Made by a program: the position numbers and the translations under genes. DNA of 64,000 bases from Lachnospiraceae bacterium (GTDB taxonomy: Bacteria; Bacillota; Clostridia; Lachnospirales; Lachnospiraceae). Below are positions 1-7,808 of this stretch, in pieces. The DNA lies in assembly GCA_017442585.1 (NCBI GenBank), contig JAFRZM010000011.1:62001-126000 (forward strand), in the 5' to 3' direction. The notes under the pieces were generated by a model, which ran no database searches, was not told where the DNA came from, and worked only from the letters and a program-made list of their open reading frames with translations. Every line of letters starts with the position of its first letter. Positions within the stretch are counted from its first letter, which is position 1.

Positions 1-19
1 CGCATTACGAGTATTTTTA

Positions 20-28
20 TGTTACAAT
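20..28 (+). promoter_or_regulatory. Possible extended -10 element upstream of ispF
   Basis: TGTTACAAT matches an extended -10 (TGnTANNNT). The matching -35 would lie at the very edge of the window and cannot be judged. It sits 48 bases before the ispF start codon and could drive ispF-cysS. Confidence 0.35.
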
Positions 29-75
29 AAACTATGTATGTGTGAGAGTATGCATGCAGGTAAAAGGAGTTTTTT

Positions 76-552
76 ATGATACGTATCGGTAACGGTTATG
101 ATGTACATAAATTGGTAGAAAAAAGAGCCTTGATACTTGGCGGAGTAAATATCCCGTTTGAACTTGGATTGCTTGGTCATTCTGACGCGGATGTACTTAC
201 GCATGCCATAATGGATGCACTTTTAGGTGCGGCGGCACTTCGTGATATCGGATATCATTTCCCTGATAACGATCCGAAGTATGAGGGTGTAGATAGCCTT
301 AAGCTTTTAGCGGAAGTAGATAAGTTAATCCGCGATAAAGGCTTTAAGGTAGGAAATATTGATGCCACCATAATGGCAGAAAAGCCTAAGCTTAAAAACT
401 ATATAGATGATATGCGAGAGAATATAGCAAATGTCTTAAACATCGATCTTGATTGCGTATCAGTTAAGGCTACGACAGAAGAAGGACTCGGCTTTACCGG
501 TCGTATGGAAGGAATCGCGGTGAGCGCAGTCTGTATTTTGGAGTCTATGTAA
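76..552 (+). CDS. ispF: 2-C-methyl-D-erythritol 2,4-cyclodiphosphate synthase
   Basis: A 158-residue protein of normal family length. IspF cyclises CDP-methylerythritol 2-phosphate to methylerythritol 2,4-cyclodiphosphate in the cytosolic MEP isoprenoid pathway. The metal-binding motif GYDVHKL (residues 8-14) at the N-terminus, the [18 protein letters not shown] block and the C-terminal [13 protein letters not shown] signature are all present. The start follows a clear AAAGGAG site (62-68). It is followed by cysS after 76 bases; ispF next to cysS is a familiar arrangement in Clostridia. Nothing looks damaged. Confidence 0.97.
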   Translation: MIRIGNGYDVHKLVEKRALILGGVNIPFELGLLGHSDADVLTHAIMDALLGAAALRDIGYHFPDNDPKYEGVDSLKLLAEVDKLIRDKGFKVGNIDATIMAEKPKLKNYIDDMRENIANVLNIDLDCVSVKATTEEGLGFTGRMEGIAVSAVCILESM

Positions 553-574
553 TTTTCGTAGGCTCCGTGAAAAA

Positions 575-590
575 GCGCGAAAAGACGCGC
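575..590 (+). other. Small GC-rich hairpin between ispF and cysS
   Basis: GCGCG (575-579) and CGCGC (586-590) can pair around a six-base AAAAGA loop. No T-tract follows, so it is not a normal terminator; it could be a pause or processing site, or mean nothing. Confidence 0.3.
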
Positions 591-628
591 ATTAAACATT
601 AAATATAGACTTAAAGAGGTAATTAAAA

Positions 629-2062
629 ATGGAAAACAACGTAAAACTTTATAATACATTAACAAGAAAGATTGAAACATTCATTCCGAATGAAGACGGT
701 AAGGTCGGAATGTATACTTGCGGACCTACTGTATATCACTTTGCACACATTGGTAACCTTCGTTCTTACATCATGGAAGATGTGCTTGAGAAAACACTTA
801 GATTCTACGGTTATGATGTTAAGCGTGTAATGAATATCACAGACGTAGGACACCTTGCATCTGACGGTGATACAGGTGAAGACAAGATGCTTAAAGGTGC
901 AAAGCGTGAGCATAAGACAGTCATGGAAATCGCAGCTCAGTACACAGAAGCTTTTAAGAATGACTGTGCGGCACTTAACATTAAGTGGCCTGATTACGTA
1001 GAACCTGCTACAAACTGCATTGATGAATTCATTCATATGATTGAAGTTCTTATAGAAAAGGATTATGCATATCTTGCAGGCGGAAACGTATACTTTGATA
1101 CAAGCAAGCTTAAAAATTATTATGTTTTTTCCTCGGGTATGGAGAGTGCGGAGCTTTTCGAAGGCGTACGTGATGATGTATCCGTTGATGACAATAAGAA
1201 GAATAAAAATGACTTCGTACTTTGGTTTACAAAGTCAAAGTTTGAAGATCAGGCTTTAAAGTGGGACAGCCCTTGGGGCGTAGGATACCCGGGCTGGCAT
1301 ATCGAGTGCTCATGCATTTCAATGAAGCATTTAGGCGAATACATGGATATTCATTGCGGTGGTGTAGATAATATTTTCCCTCATCACACAAATGAAATTG
1401 CGCAGTCAGAAAGCTACCTTGGTCATAAGTGGTGCAACTATTGGTTCCATGTCCAGCATTTAAATGATCGTTCCGGTAAGATGAGTAAATCAAAGGGCAA
1501 TATCTTAACCGTATCGGTATTAAAAGAAAACGGTTACGACCCGCTCGCTTATAGATTTTTTTGCTTACAGTCACATTACAGAAAACCACTTGAGTTTTCT
1601 TATGATGCACTTGATAATGCAACAACGGGATTCAATAAGTTATTAAAGAGAATTCACGACACTGATAATAACGGTGAAGTTGATAAGGCAGTATTTGATG
1701 AATTTAGAAATAAGTTCCTTGAAGCGATAATCAACGATATCAATACAGGTAACGCGTTGACAGTTCTTTACGATGTGCTTAAAGCTGATACGAACGGTTG
1801 TACAAAGCGTGCTTTAATTGATGAGTTTGATAAGGTGCTTTCACTTGATTTAATAAAGAAGGCAGATGCACTTAAGGATGAAGGTGATACTTCTGATGTA
1901 AATGACGAACTCAAGGCATTTGTAGAAGGTAAAATCGCTGAACGTGCGGAAGCCAAGAAGAATAAAGACTTTGCGAAAGCAGATGCCATCCGTGATGAAC
2001 TTTTAGCTCGCGGAGTAGTAATAAAGGATACAAGAGAAGGAGTACAATGGCAGATTCAATAA
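629..2062 (+). CDS. cysS: Cysteine--tRNA ligase
   Basis: A 477-residue class I aminoacyl-tRNA synthetase that charges tRNA-Cys in the cytosol. The zinc/HIGH region reads CGPTVYHFAHIGNLRSY (near residue 30), the second zinc region contains GWHIECSCIS, and the KMSKS loop is GKMSKSKGN (near residue 285). Length fits the family. The start has an AAAGAGG ribosome site about 8 bases upstream. The 3' end overlaps mrnC by 16 bases, so mrnC translation is probably coupled to it. No T-box leader fits in the 76-base gap upstream. Confidence 0.98.
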   Translation: MENNVKLYNTLTRKIETFIPNEDGKVGMYTCGPTVYHFAHIGNLRSYIMEDVLEKTLRFYGYDVKRVMNITDVGHLASDGDTGEDKMLKGAKREHKTVMEIAAQYTEAFKNDCAALNIKWPDYVEPATNCIDEFIHMIEVLIEKDYAYLAGGNVYFDTSKLKNYYVFSSGMESAELFEGVRDDVSVDDNKKNKNDFVLWFTKSKFEDQALKWDSPWGVGYPGWHIECSCISMKHLGEYMDIHCGGVDNIFPHHTNEIAQSESYLGHKWCNYWFHVQHLNDRSGKMSKSKGNILTVSVLKENGYDPLAYRFFCLQSHYRKPLEFSYDALDNATTGFNKLLKRIHDTDNNGEVDKAVFDEFRNKFLEAIINDINTGNALTVLYDVLKADTNGCTKRALIDEFDKVLSLDLIKKADALKDEGDTSDVNDELKAFVEGKIAERAEAKKNKDFAKADAIRDELLARGVVIKDTREGVQWQIQ

Positions 2063-2493
2063 ATCTTAAAATAGATGAGTGGATACGAGAATATTTCAAT
2101 GTCGGAGATGTTGACGTAAGAACTTATTCGCCACTTGTTTATGCATACATAGGAGATTGCATATACGATCTCGTTATAAGAACTTTGGCAGTGGGTCACG
2201 GTAATACAAAGATGGAGTCACTTCATAAGTATACGACATCCGTTGTTCGTGCCACTGCGCAGTCGCAGATGCTTGAAGATATAGGACCGCTTCTTACCGA
2301 AGAGGAAGAAGATATAGTTCGCCGCGGACGCAATGCGAAGTCAGCATCCGGCGCAAAAAATGCATCGATGATGGATTATAGAAGAGCTACGGCACTTGAA
2401 GCTTTAATCGGTTACCTTTATCTTACAGACAGAATGGACAGGGTTTTAGAGCTTATTAAAGTAGGCTTGGAAAAGGAAGAATTTGAATGGTAG
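2047..2493 (+). CDS. mrnC: Mini-ribonuclease III (Mini-III)
   Basis: A 148-residue RNase III-like protein that lacks the double-stranded RNA-binding domain. In Bacillus this enzyme trims the ends of 23S rRNA precursors. The RNase III core is visible as YSPLVYAYIGDCIYDLVIR (from residue 27) with the acidic catalytic residues, and later MMDYRRATALEALIGYLYL. The start lies inside cysS, preceded by AGAAGGAG. It ends 7 bases inside rlmB. The cysS-mrnC-rlmB order is conserved in Firmicutes and supports the call. Confidence 0.95.
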   Translation: MADSINLKIDEWIREYFNVGDVDVRTYSPLVYAYIGDCIYDLVIRTLAVGHGNTKMESLHKYTTSVVRATAQSQMLEDIGPLLTEEEEDIVRRGRNAKSASGAKNASMMDYRRATALEALIGYLYLTDRMDRVLELIKVGLEKEEFEW

Positions 2494-3239
2494 AAGAATC
2501 AGTAGTAAAAGAACAGCAGATAGAAGGAAGAAATGCGGTATTGGAAGCATTTAGATCCGGTCAGACGGTAGATAAGGTATATCTTCTTGACGGTTGTCAG
2601 GACGGACCTATAAGAACAATTCTTAGAGAAGCTAAAAAGACAGATGCGTTAATACAGTTTGTACCAAAGCAGCGTCTTGATCAGATTTCAAAGACAGGTG
2701 CGCATCAGGGTGCGATAGCGGTTGTAGCATCTTATAGATATTATGATGTCGATGACATGCTTGAATTTGCAAAGGAGAAAAACGAAGATCCGTTTCTCTT
2801 TATCCTTGATGAGATAGAAGATCCGCATAACTTAGGTGCGATTATTCGTACAGCAAATCTTTGCGGCGCGCACGGTGTAATAATTCCTAAGCGTCGTGCG
2901 GTAGGACTTACAGCAACGGTTATGAAAGCATCTGCAGGTGCATTAAATTATACTATGGTTGCAAAGGTTACAAACCTTAATGATACGATTAAAATGTTGA
3001 AAGATCGTGGGCTTTGGTTTGTATGCGCAGATATGGGCGGCGAAGTAATGTATAAGCAAAATCTTAAAGGACCGATCGGACTTGTTATCGGTAACGAAGG
3101 CAACGGTGTGAGTAAGCTTGTAAAAGAAAACTGTGATTACGTAGCATCCATTCCTATGAAAGGAGACATTGATTCTCTTAACGCATCGGTTGCGGCAGGC
3201 GTTTTAGCATACGAAATCGTGCGTCAGAGAATGAATTAA
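2487..3239 (+). CDS. rlmB: 23S rRNA (guanosine-2'-O-)-methyltransferase, TrmH/SpoU family
   Basis: A 250-residue SPOUT-class methyltransferase that uses S-adenosylmethionine. An N-terminal substrate-binding domain begins with EGRNAVLEAFRSG. The knotted catalytic domain carries the three SpoU motifs: LDEIEDPHNLGAIIRTA, GLVIGNEGNGVSK and IPMKGDIDSLNASVAAG. RlmB of E. coli methylates G2251 of 23S rRNA; the exact target here is inferred from family and context. It overlaps mrnC by 7 bases and is 3 bases from sigH, so the four genes look like one operon. Confidence 0.93.
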   Translation: MVEESVVKEQQIEGRNAVLEAFRSGQTVDKVYLLDGCQDGPIRTILREAKKTDALIQFVPKQRLDQISKTGAHQGAIAVVASYRYYDVDDMLEFAKEKNEDPFLFILDEIEDPHNLGAIIRTANLCGAHGVIIPKRRAVGLTATVMKASAGALNYTMVAKVTNLNDTIKMLKDRGLWFVCADMGGEVMYKQNLKGPIGLVIGNEGNGVSKLVKENCDYVASIPMKGDIDSLNASVAAGVLAYEIVRQRMN

Positions 3240-3242
3240 TAT

Positions 3243-3839
3243 ATGGGAAATTTAAGCGACGAAGAATTGGTAAAGCTTAGCCGCTCGGGCGATAAAGATG
3301 CAACGAATACTCTTATGGAGAGATATAAGGGCTTGGTAAGAAAGAACACCAACCGTCTGTACTTAATAGGCGGTGACACCGAAGACCTGATCCAGGAAGG
3401 TATGATAGGGCTTTTTAATGCGATAAACACTTTTGATGCAAGCAAAAACGCTTCATTTAAAACGTTCGCGGAAATCTGCATTAAGGGCCAGATGAGCCAT
3501 GCGATAGAGGCTGCCAATCGTTTTAAGCATACGCCGTTAAACTCATATATCTCGTTTGATATAGAGATTCATGACGGTGAGGGTGATACGCTTGGGAATA
3601 CCCTGGAAGACTCAAGCGAAAAAGAGCCTTTAAACCAGTATATCGATAAAGAGAATGTCACGAATATGCTTGATTTAATTAAGGGTACATTAAGCAAGAT
3701 GGAATTTAAAGTCTTTGTTCAGTATATAAACGGTCGCACTTATAAAGAGATTGCGAAGAACATGAATAAGACAGACAAATCCATAGACAATGCATTAAAC
3801 CGCATTAAGCGTAAGATATCAGCGCTTAACGTGGATTAA
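3243..3839 (+). CDS. sigH: Sigma-70 family RNA polymerase factor, SigH-like
   Basis: A 198-residue alternative sigma factor, the length of SigH. Region 2 contains DLIQEGMIGLFNAINTFD and KTFAEICIKGQM; region 4 contains the helix-turn-helix GRTYKEIAKNMNKTDKSIDNALNRIKRK. In Bacillus, SigH starts the transition state and sporulation, and its gene follows cysS-mrnC-rlmB-yacP; here yacP is absent and sigH lies 3 bases after rlmB. There is no good ribosome site, which suggests translational coupling to rlmB. The SigH identity rests on gene order and length; another stationary-phase sigma is possible. Confidence 0.88.
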   Translation: MGNLSDEELVKLSRSGDKDATNTLMERYKGLVRKNTNRLYLIGGDTEDLIQEGMIGLFNAINTFDASKNASFKTFAEICIKGQMSHAIEAANRFKHTPLNSYISFDIEIHDGEGDTLGNTLEDSSEKEPLNQYIDKENVTNMLDLIKGTLSKMEFKVFVQYINGRTYKEIAKNMNKTDKSIDNALNRIKRKISALNVD

Positions 3840-3875
3840 GAGATAAAGATTATATTAATATAAAGGAGAAGTAAC

Positions 3876-5069
3876 ATGAATATTTTAGTTATCAACTGTG
3901 GAAGTTCTTCATTGAAGTTCCAGCTTATTGATTCAAACACAGAAGAGTGCAAGGCTTCAGGTCTTTGCGAGAGAATCGGTATGGATGAAAGCTGCATTAC
4001 TTATAAGCCGGCTAATGGTGAGAAGGAAAAGAAAGTTTCCCCAATGCCTGACCATAAGGAAGCTATCCGCCTTGTTATCGAAGCTCTTACTAACGAGAAG
4101 ACAGGCGCATTAAAGTCTCTTTCTGAGATTGATGCAGTAGGTCATCGTCTTGTTCATGGCGGCGAGAAGTTCAATAAGTCAGTTATCATCAATGATGAAG
4201 TAATCAAGGCAGTTGAAGAGTGTAACGACCTTGCACCTCTTCACAACCCTGCAAATATTATCGGTATCAATGCATGCAAGGCACTTATGCCAAACGTTCC
4301 TATGGTTGGTGTATTCGATACAGCAATCCATCAGACAATGCCTGCTAAGGCTTACCTTTACGGAACACCTTACGAGTATTATGAGAAGTACGGCGTTCGT
4401 AAGTATGGTTTCCACGGCAGCTCACACAGCTTTGTTTCAAAGCGTGCAGCTGAGTTAGTAGGTAAAAGCTATGAAGATTGCAAGACTATCGTATGCCACT
4501 TAGGTAACGGTTCTTCAATCTGCGCTGTAGAAAACGGTAAGTCTGTCGATACATCAATGGGTCTTACACCACTTGAAGGTCTTTTAATGGGTACAAGATC
4601 AGGTGATATCGATGCAGGTGCACTTGAGTATATCATGAAGAAAGAGAACATTGATTTCAAGGAAATGATGACAATTCTTAATAAGAAGTCAGGATTCCTC
4701 GGAGTTTCAGGTGTTTCATCTGACTGCCGTGACGTTGAAAGTGCAGCAGCTGACGGAAACGAAAGAGCAAAGGCAGCTATGGACGTATTCTTCTATAGAG
4801 TAGCTAAGACTGTAGGTGGTTACATCGCAGCTATGAACGGTGTTGATGTTATCGCATTTACAGCAGGTATCGGCGAGAACGATAAACACACAAGAGAAGA
4901 AATCATGAAGTACTTTGGATACATGGGAATCAAGATCGACGCTGAGAAGAATTCACTTCGTGGTGAAGAGGTTATGATTTCTACACCTGATTCAAAGGTT
5001 AAGGTTTACGTAATTCCTACAAACGAGGAATTAAAGATTGCAAGAGAAACAGCAGCTCTTGTGAAGTAG
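3876..5069 (+). CDS. ackA: Acetate kinase
   Basis: A 397-residue cytosolic kinase that interconverts acetyl phosphate + ADP and acetate + ATP, the ATP-yielding step of acetate fermentation. The N-terminal signature [14 protein letters not shown] is present, as are [20 protein letters not shown], the catalytic [10 protein letters not shown], the ATP-binding [11 protein letters not shown] and FTAGIGEND. The start is preceded by AAAGGAG (3862-3868). A phosphotransacetylase gene is not adjacent. The gene has optimised codons compared with its neighbours, fitting high expression. It is 36 bases after sigH and may be read with it. Confidence 0.98.
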   Translation: MNILVINCGSSSLKFQLIDSNTEECKASGLCERIGMDESCITYKPANGEKEKKVSPMPDHKEAIRLVIEALTNEKTGALKSLSEIDAVGHRLVHGGEKFNKSVIINDEVIKAVEECNDLAPLHNPANIIGINACKALMPNVPMVGVFDTAIHQTMPAKAYLYGTPYEYYEKYGVRKYGFHGSSHSFVSKRAAELVGKSYEDCKTIVCHLGNGSSICAVENGKSVDTSMGLTPLEGLLMGTRSGDIDAGALEYIMKKENIDFKEMMTILNKKSGFLGVSGVSSDCRDVESAAADGNERAKAAMDVFFYRVAKTVGGYIAAMNGVDVIAFTAGIGENDKHTREEIMKYFGYMGIKIDAEKNSLRGEEVMISTPDSKVKVYVIPTNEELKIARETAALVK

Positions 5070-5077
5070 TGATAATA

Positions 5078-5135
5078 ATGTCAAAAGGTCATAATGTGCC
5101 ATGCTTGCATAGGCGTCATTATGACATGTTGACAT
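5078..5135 (+). repeat. Long imperfect inverted repeat after ackA
   Basis: Arms 5078-5100 and 5112-5135 pair over about 19 of 23 positions around an 11-base centre; the outer core is ATGTCAA / TTGACAT and the inner core GTCATAATG / CATTATGAC. Only a short A-run follows, with no T-tract, so it is not a typical intrinsic terminator. It may end or stabilise the ackA transcript or be a dispersed palindromic element. Confidence 0.6.
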
Positions 5136-5156
5136 AAAAAGATATGAGGAAGAAGC

Positions 5157-5228
5157 AATTTACGGAGTAAATTAGCGAATTCCGAATATCTTTAGAATTG
5201 CGAAAGTTTCGAAGAAACGAAGCAATTC
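5157..5228 (+). repeat. Two further hairpins in the ackA-SLT spacer
   Basis: AATTTAC/GTAAATT (5157-5163 and 5167-5173, three-base loop) forms a perfect 7-bp stem. GAATTGC/GCAATTC (5195-5201 and 5222-5228) encloses an inner GTTTC/GAAAC stem (5206-5210, 5214-5218). Together with the inverted repeat before them, they fill most of the 238-base gap 5070-5307. No open reading frame of note is present there. They could be a repeated palindromic element or a structured leader. Confidence 0.6.
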
Positions 5229-5234
5229 GTATTA

Positions 5235-5259
5235 TCAAAAGCGGAAAAACGACCGATAT
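5235..5259 (+). promoter_or_regulatory. Possible SigD/sigma-28-type promoter
   Basis: ACCGATAT (5252-5259) closely matches the -10 of motility sigma factors (GCCGATAT). The best upstream element, TCAA at 5235, is a weak match to TAAA and the 13-base spacing is shorter than the usual 15. It lies 49 bases before the SLT gene start. An alternative SigA -10, TATAAT, is at 5265-5270 but lacks a -35. Confidence 0.4.
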
Positions 5260-5307
5260 ATAAATATAATGCGTGGCTTTTCATGCTATCCGAAAGGAGA
5301 TTAAATT

Positions 5308-6339
5308 ATGAGCGTTAATAATGTAAATAATGTGGTTAATGCCGTACAAAGCAATAATAAGACAAATGAAACCCAGCCTGCGAAAAAGACAGGTGGAGAC
5401 ACTTTTGCCTCATATTACAATAAAGAATTAAATGCAGGTTCATTGGAAGAATACTTTCAAGAGGCAGCAGATAAATACGGTGTTGACGTCAATTTCCTTA
5501 AGGCTATAGCAAAGCAGGAATCGGATTTTCAGCCGAACTGCACATCGCGTGCCGGTGCAATGGGAATTATGCAACTTATGCCTGAAACTGCGAAGTCTTT
5601 AGGTGTAACGGATGCATATGATCCAAAGCAAAACATTATGGGCGGTGCGAAGTTTATCTCCGAACTTTTAAAGAAGTATAACGGTGATAAGGAGTTAGCT
5701 TTGGCAGCTTATAATGCAGGCCCGAATAACGTTAAGAAGTATGGTGGTATTCCACCGTTCGCAGAGACGCAGGATTACGTAAAGAAGGTTATGGGATACT
5801 ATAATAACGGTGTGAGCATACCTTCGAATATTAATAACTATAAAGTAGGAAACGGCACTAATGAGCGCGTAAGAAACAGCGAAAAGACAGAAACAGTGGA
5901 GAATGCAGCTGCAGAGGCATCCACACGTCTTAATTCGGAACTTTTAAGTCAGCTTTCAGCTAGCGGTAATGACGGTGAGGATTTACTTGTTCAATTACGA
6001 GAGCTTTTATCTAAGATTAACACGAAGGATGATTCGGATTCGTATTCATTTGAAGAATATGCGCGTTTTATGAAGCTTTATCTTGACGGTATCGCGATAT
6101 CTACAATTAGTGGTGATAAAGACTCTGCAAATGAGACGCTCGCAAAAGAACTTGATAACGTGATGGAAGATATAAAAGCTAATCTCGGCGGAAGTACCGA
6201 AGAGGATTCCGAGGATGCGTTAACTGCACTTGGATTATCTGCAGAGGCACTTGGAATTAGTGAAGATGATTACTACTCAATGCAGCAGATATCGTACAAT
6301 CCCGCGGTTTTGAATCTCTTAAACGGCAAAAAGAATTGA
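5308..6339 (+). CDS. Lytic transglycosylase (SLT domain), no signal peptide
   Basis: A 343-residue protein whose residues about 45-170 form a soluble-lytic-transglycosylase domain: AIAKQESDF holds the catalytic glutamate, followed by SRAGAMGIMQLMPETAKSLGV and LALAAYNAGPNNVKKYGG. Such enzymes cut the MurNAc-GlcNAc bond of peptidoglycan. There is no signal peptide; the N-terminus is Asn-rich and looks disordered, like flagellar-export substrates. The C-terminal half (about 190-343) is acidic and of unknown fold. The start follows AAAGGAGA. A possible SigD-type promoter upstream fits a flagellar role, but no flagellar genes are in this window, so that role is inferred. Confidence 0.85.
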   Translation: MSVNNVNNVVNAVQSNNKTNETQPAKKTGGDTFASYYNKELNAGSLEEYFQEAADKYGVDVNFLKAIAKQESDFQPNCTSRAGAMGIMQLMPETAKSLGVTDAYDPKQNIMGGAKFISELLKKYNGDKELALAAYNAGPNNVKKYGGIPPFAETQDYVKKVMGYYNNGVSIPSNINNYKVGNGTNERVRNSEKTETVENAAAEASTRLNSELLSQLSASGNDGEDLLVQLRELLSKINTKDDSDSYSFEEYARFMKLYLDGIAISTISGDKDSANETLAKELDNVMEDIKANLGGSTEEDSEDALTALGLSAEALGISEDDYYSMQQISYNPAVLNLLNGKKN

Positions 6340-6364
6340 CAATAACGTATATCTATAGTATATT
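6336..6364 (+). promoter_or_regulatory. SigA-type promoter of tRNA-Thr
   Basis: TTGACA (6336-6341), a 17-base spacer and TATATT (6359-6364) make a near-consensus promoter. The -35 overlaps the stop codon of the SLT gene. The tRNA starts 21 bases after the -10. Confidence 0.85.
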
Positions 6365-6384
6365 TTAAAAGTCGGTTATGACAA

Positions 6385-6457
6385 GCTGCTATGGCTCAGT
6401 CGGTAGAGCGTCACATTGGTAATGTGGAGGTCACGGGTCCGATTCCCGTTAGCAGCT
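6385..6457 (+). tRNA. tRNA-Thr (anticodon GGU)
   Basis: A full cloverleaf can be drawn: acceptor GCTGCTA pairs with TAGCAGC, D-arm GCTC/GAGC, anticodon stem TCACA/TGTGG with loop TTGGTAA (anticodon GGT), and T-arm ACGGG/CCCGT with loop TCCGATT. The discriminator base is T and no CCA is encoded. It has its own promoter upstream and a terminator about 40 bases downstream. Confidence 0.97.
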
Positions 6458-6495
6458 TTGCCCAATAGGGGACAAGTACTATATTGGTTAATAAA

Positions 6496-6536
6496 AATCA
6501 CGGAGTTGCTTATTGCAACTTCGGGATTTTTTTTTT
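6496..6536 (+). terminator. Intrinsic terminator after tRNA-Thr, probably bidirectional
   Basis: A 14-position stem (AATC.CGGAGTTGC / GCAACTTCGG.ATT, two mismatches) with loop TTATT is followed by a run of ten T. An A-run before the stem gives a T-tract on the other strand, so it can also end the XRE operon that converges on it. Confidence 0.9.
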
Positions 6537-6548
6537 GAATTAATCTAT

Positions 6549-6815
6549 TTACTTATTTTCTATAACTTCCCCGGATAAAACTTCGGTGGTTTGACTATCG
6601 CCGGTAGCGGTTTTATCGTATTCCAAGATATCTCCCGGCTGACAATCCAATGTATCGCAGATTGCTTCCAATGTTGAGAACCTTATGGCACTTATCTTAC
6701 CGGTTTTAATCTTTGAAAGATTGACGTTTGACACGCCTACCTTTTCCGAAAGTTCATTTAAGGACATTTTTCTATCCGCCATTACGCGGTCAAGTCGCAG
6801 TATTATCTTACCCAT
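6549..6815 (-). CDS. XRE-family helix-turn-helix regulator (YozG-like)
   Basis: An 88-residue DNA-binding protein. The HTH spans about residues 18-45 (LNELSEKVGVSNVNLSKIK), then FSTLEAICDTLDCQPGDIL, the usual second half of short Cro/C1-type domains. It follows the DUF2975 membrane gene by 15 bases with the ribosome site AAAGGAGG. This two-gene arrangement matches YoaS/YozG-type pairs of Firmicutes, in which the small regulator is thought to control the operon or to answer to the membrane partner; its targets are unknown. Confidence 0.88.
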   Translation of the reverse strand: MGKIILRLDRVMADRKMSLNELSEKVGVSNVNLSKIKTGKISAIRFSTLEAICDTLDCQPGDILEYDKTATGDSQTTEVLSGEVIENK

Positions 6816-6830
6816 AGAAAACGCCTCCTT

Positions 6831-7502
6831 TTAGAGAGTTTCATCTACTTCAAGCTGTAATGCATATCCGTAATCTATGATGCAGTAAAGAGCCCAGCAA
6901 AGAAGTGCTGCTATAAGTCCGTTAGCAATTCCGTAGAATATAAGTGCGCAGACTGAGATAATAATAAATACGATTCTAAGCTTCTTTATTATAGCTTCCG
7001 TAAACGGACTTTCACTTTCTTTTATGTCCTTGAAGATTTTCTCGATAAGCCAGAAAATCACTGCTGCGGCTGCTGTAAGGACTGCAGCTGCGAATATTGA
7101 ACCTGCGATAATCCATCTTGCAGCAAAGTTTGCTACAGCCATATCTTCTATATCAATATCTCCCTTTAATGCTTCTTCGAGTGATTTTATATCATGAATA
7201 TCTTCGTCGTTCCATTTAGCGCCTTCCAATGCTTTTTCAAAGATTGGAGTAAGGAAGCCGTCTACTTTTCCGTCGTGAATCGATAAAGCGTTATCGTCGA
7301 AAAGGTGAAGGCTGAAATTGACGTTCTTGTTATTGATAACACCGTCAAACTGTAACATGTTCTTGCCGAAGATTGCTACGAGAAGCGATGTTACAAGGCA
7401 GATGCCTGCGGCTACAATCATCATTATCTTAATAACCTTAAATACTATTTCAAGTACGTTACAACTCTTTCTTACACTTTTTAATTTTGCACTTGTTTCC
7501 AT
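6831..7502 (-). CDS. DUF2975-type integral membrane protein
   Basis: A 223-residue protein with four predicted membrane segments (about residues 23-45, 127-152, 173-193 and 196-212). The large loop between the first two (about 50-125) is acidic and probably extracellular. The motif ESPFTEAIIKKLR before the third segment is typical of the DUF2975 family. The molecular function of this family is not known. Start chosen at the ATG preceded by AAAGGAGT. It is the first gene of a two-gene operon with the XRE regulator, driven by a consensus promoter about 105 bases upstream. Confidence 0.8.
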   Translation of the reverse strand: METSAKLKSVRKSCNVLEIVFKVIKIMMIVAAGICLVTSLLVAIFGKNMLQFDGVINNKNVNFSLHLFDDNALSIHDGKVDGFLTPIFEKALEGAKWNDEDIHDIKSLEEALKGDIDIEDMAVANFAARWIIAGSIFAAAVLTAAAAVIFWLIEKIFKDIKESESPFTEAIIKKLRIVFIIISVCALIFYGIANGLIAALLCWALYCIIDYGYALQLEVDETL

Positions 7503-7606
7503 AATTCATTACTCCTTTTATTTTACTTAACCTATAGTTTCTTTTGCGCCTTAAGCAGGCGGTTAATTATAAGTTTTAAGATGGCCGTCTCTCTTAACTT
7601 GACCTT

Positions 7607-7635
7607 ATAATACACCCATCAAAAACGAATGTCAA
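7607..7635 (-). promoter_or_regulatory. SigA-type promoter of the DUF2975-XRE operon
   Basis: On the minus strand TTGACA (complement of 7630-7635), a 17-base spacer and TATTAT (complement of 7607-7612) form a near-consensus promoter. It sits in the 306-base divergent gap 7503-7808, which otherwise holds a roughly 100-base untranslated leader for DUF2975 and, to the right, AT-rich DNA and a small palindrome. Confidence 0.8.
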
Positions 7636-7750
7636 TAACTTTTTAATGAAAAACATTAAAAAATATATAAAAAGCACAAAATAATTAACGAAAAAGCACG
7701 TTGAACATTGGAAAATCAAGCGCTTTTTCCTGATAAAAAGCTTCGCAAAA

Positions 7751-7777
7751 TAGCATGAAATATGCTAGATTTATAGT
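7751..7777 (+). promoter_or_regulatory. Palindrome and possible -10 before the bilin-reductase-like gene
   Basis: TAGCAT (7751-7756) and ATGCTA (7762-7767) form a perfect inverted repeat with a five-base spacer, followed by a -10-like TATAGT (7772-7777). A palindrome directly upstream of a -10 without a good -35 suggests an operator or activator site. No regulator can be named. Confidence 0.35.
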
Positions 7778-7808
7778 ATGGGTTTTAAATGAATCAAGGA
7801 AGGAATTT

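Noticed and set aside
2047..2493. mrnC as a broken RNase III gene
   Set aside because: Mini-III naturally lacks the dsRNA-binding domain, and a full rnc is present at 34143.
6495..6540. Small RNA gene after tRNA-Thr
   Set aside because: The structure is a simple terminator stem with a T-run; no extra conserved element is visible.
7755..7808. Upstream ATG extension of the bilin-reductase-like gene
   Set aside because: The upstream ATG lies within the palindrome and before the possible -10; AAGGAAGGA supports the start at 7809.
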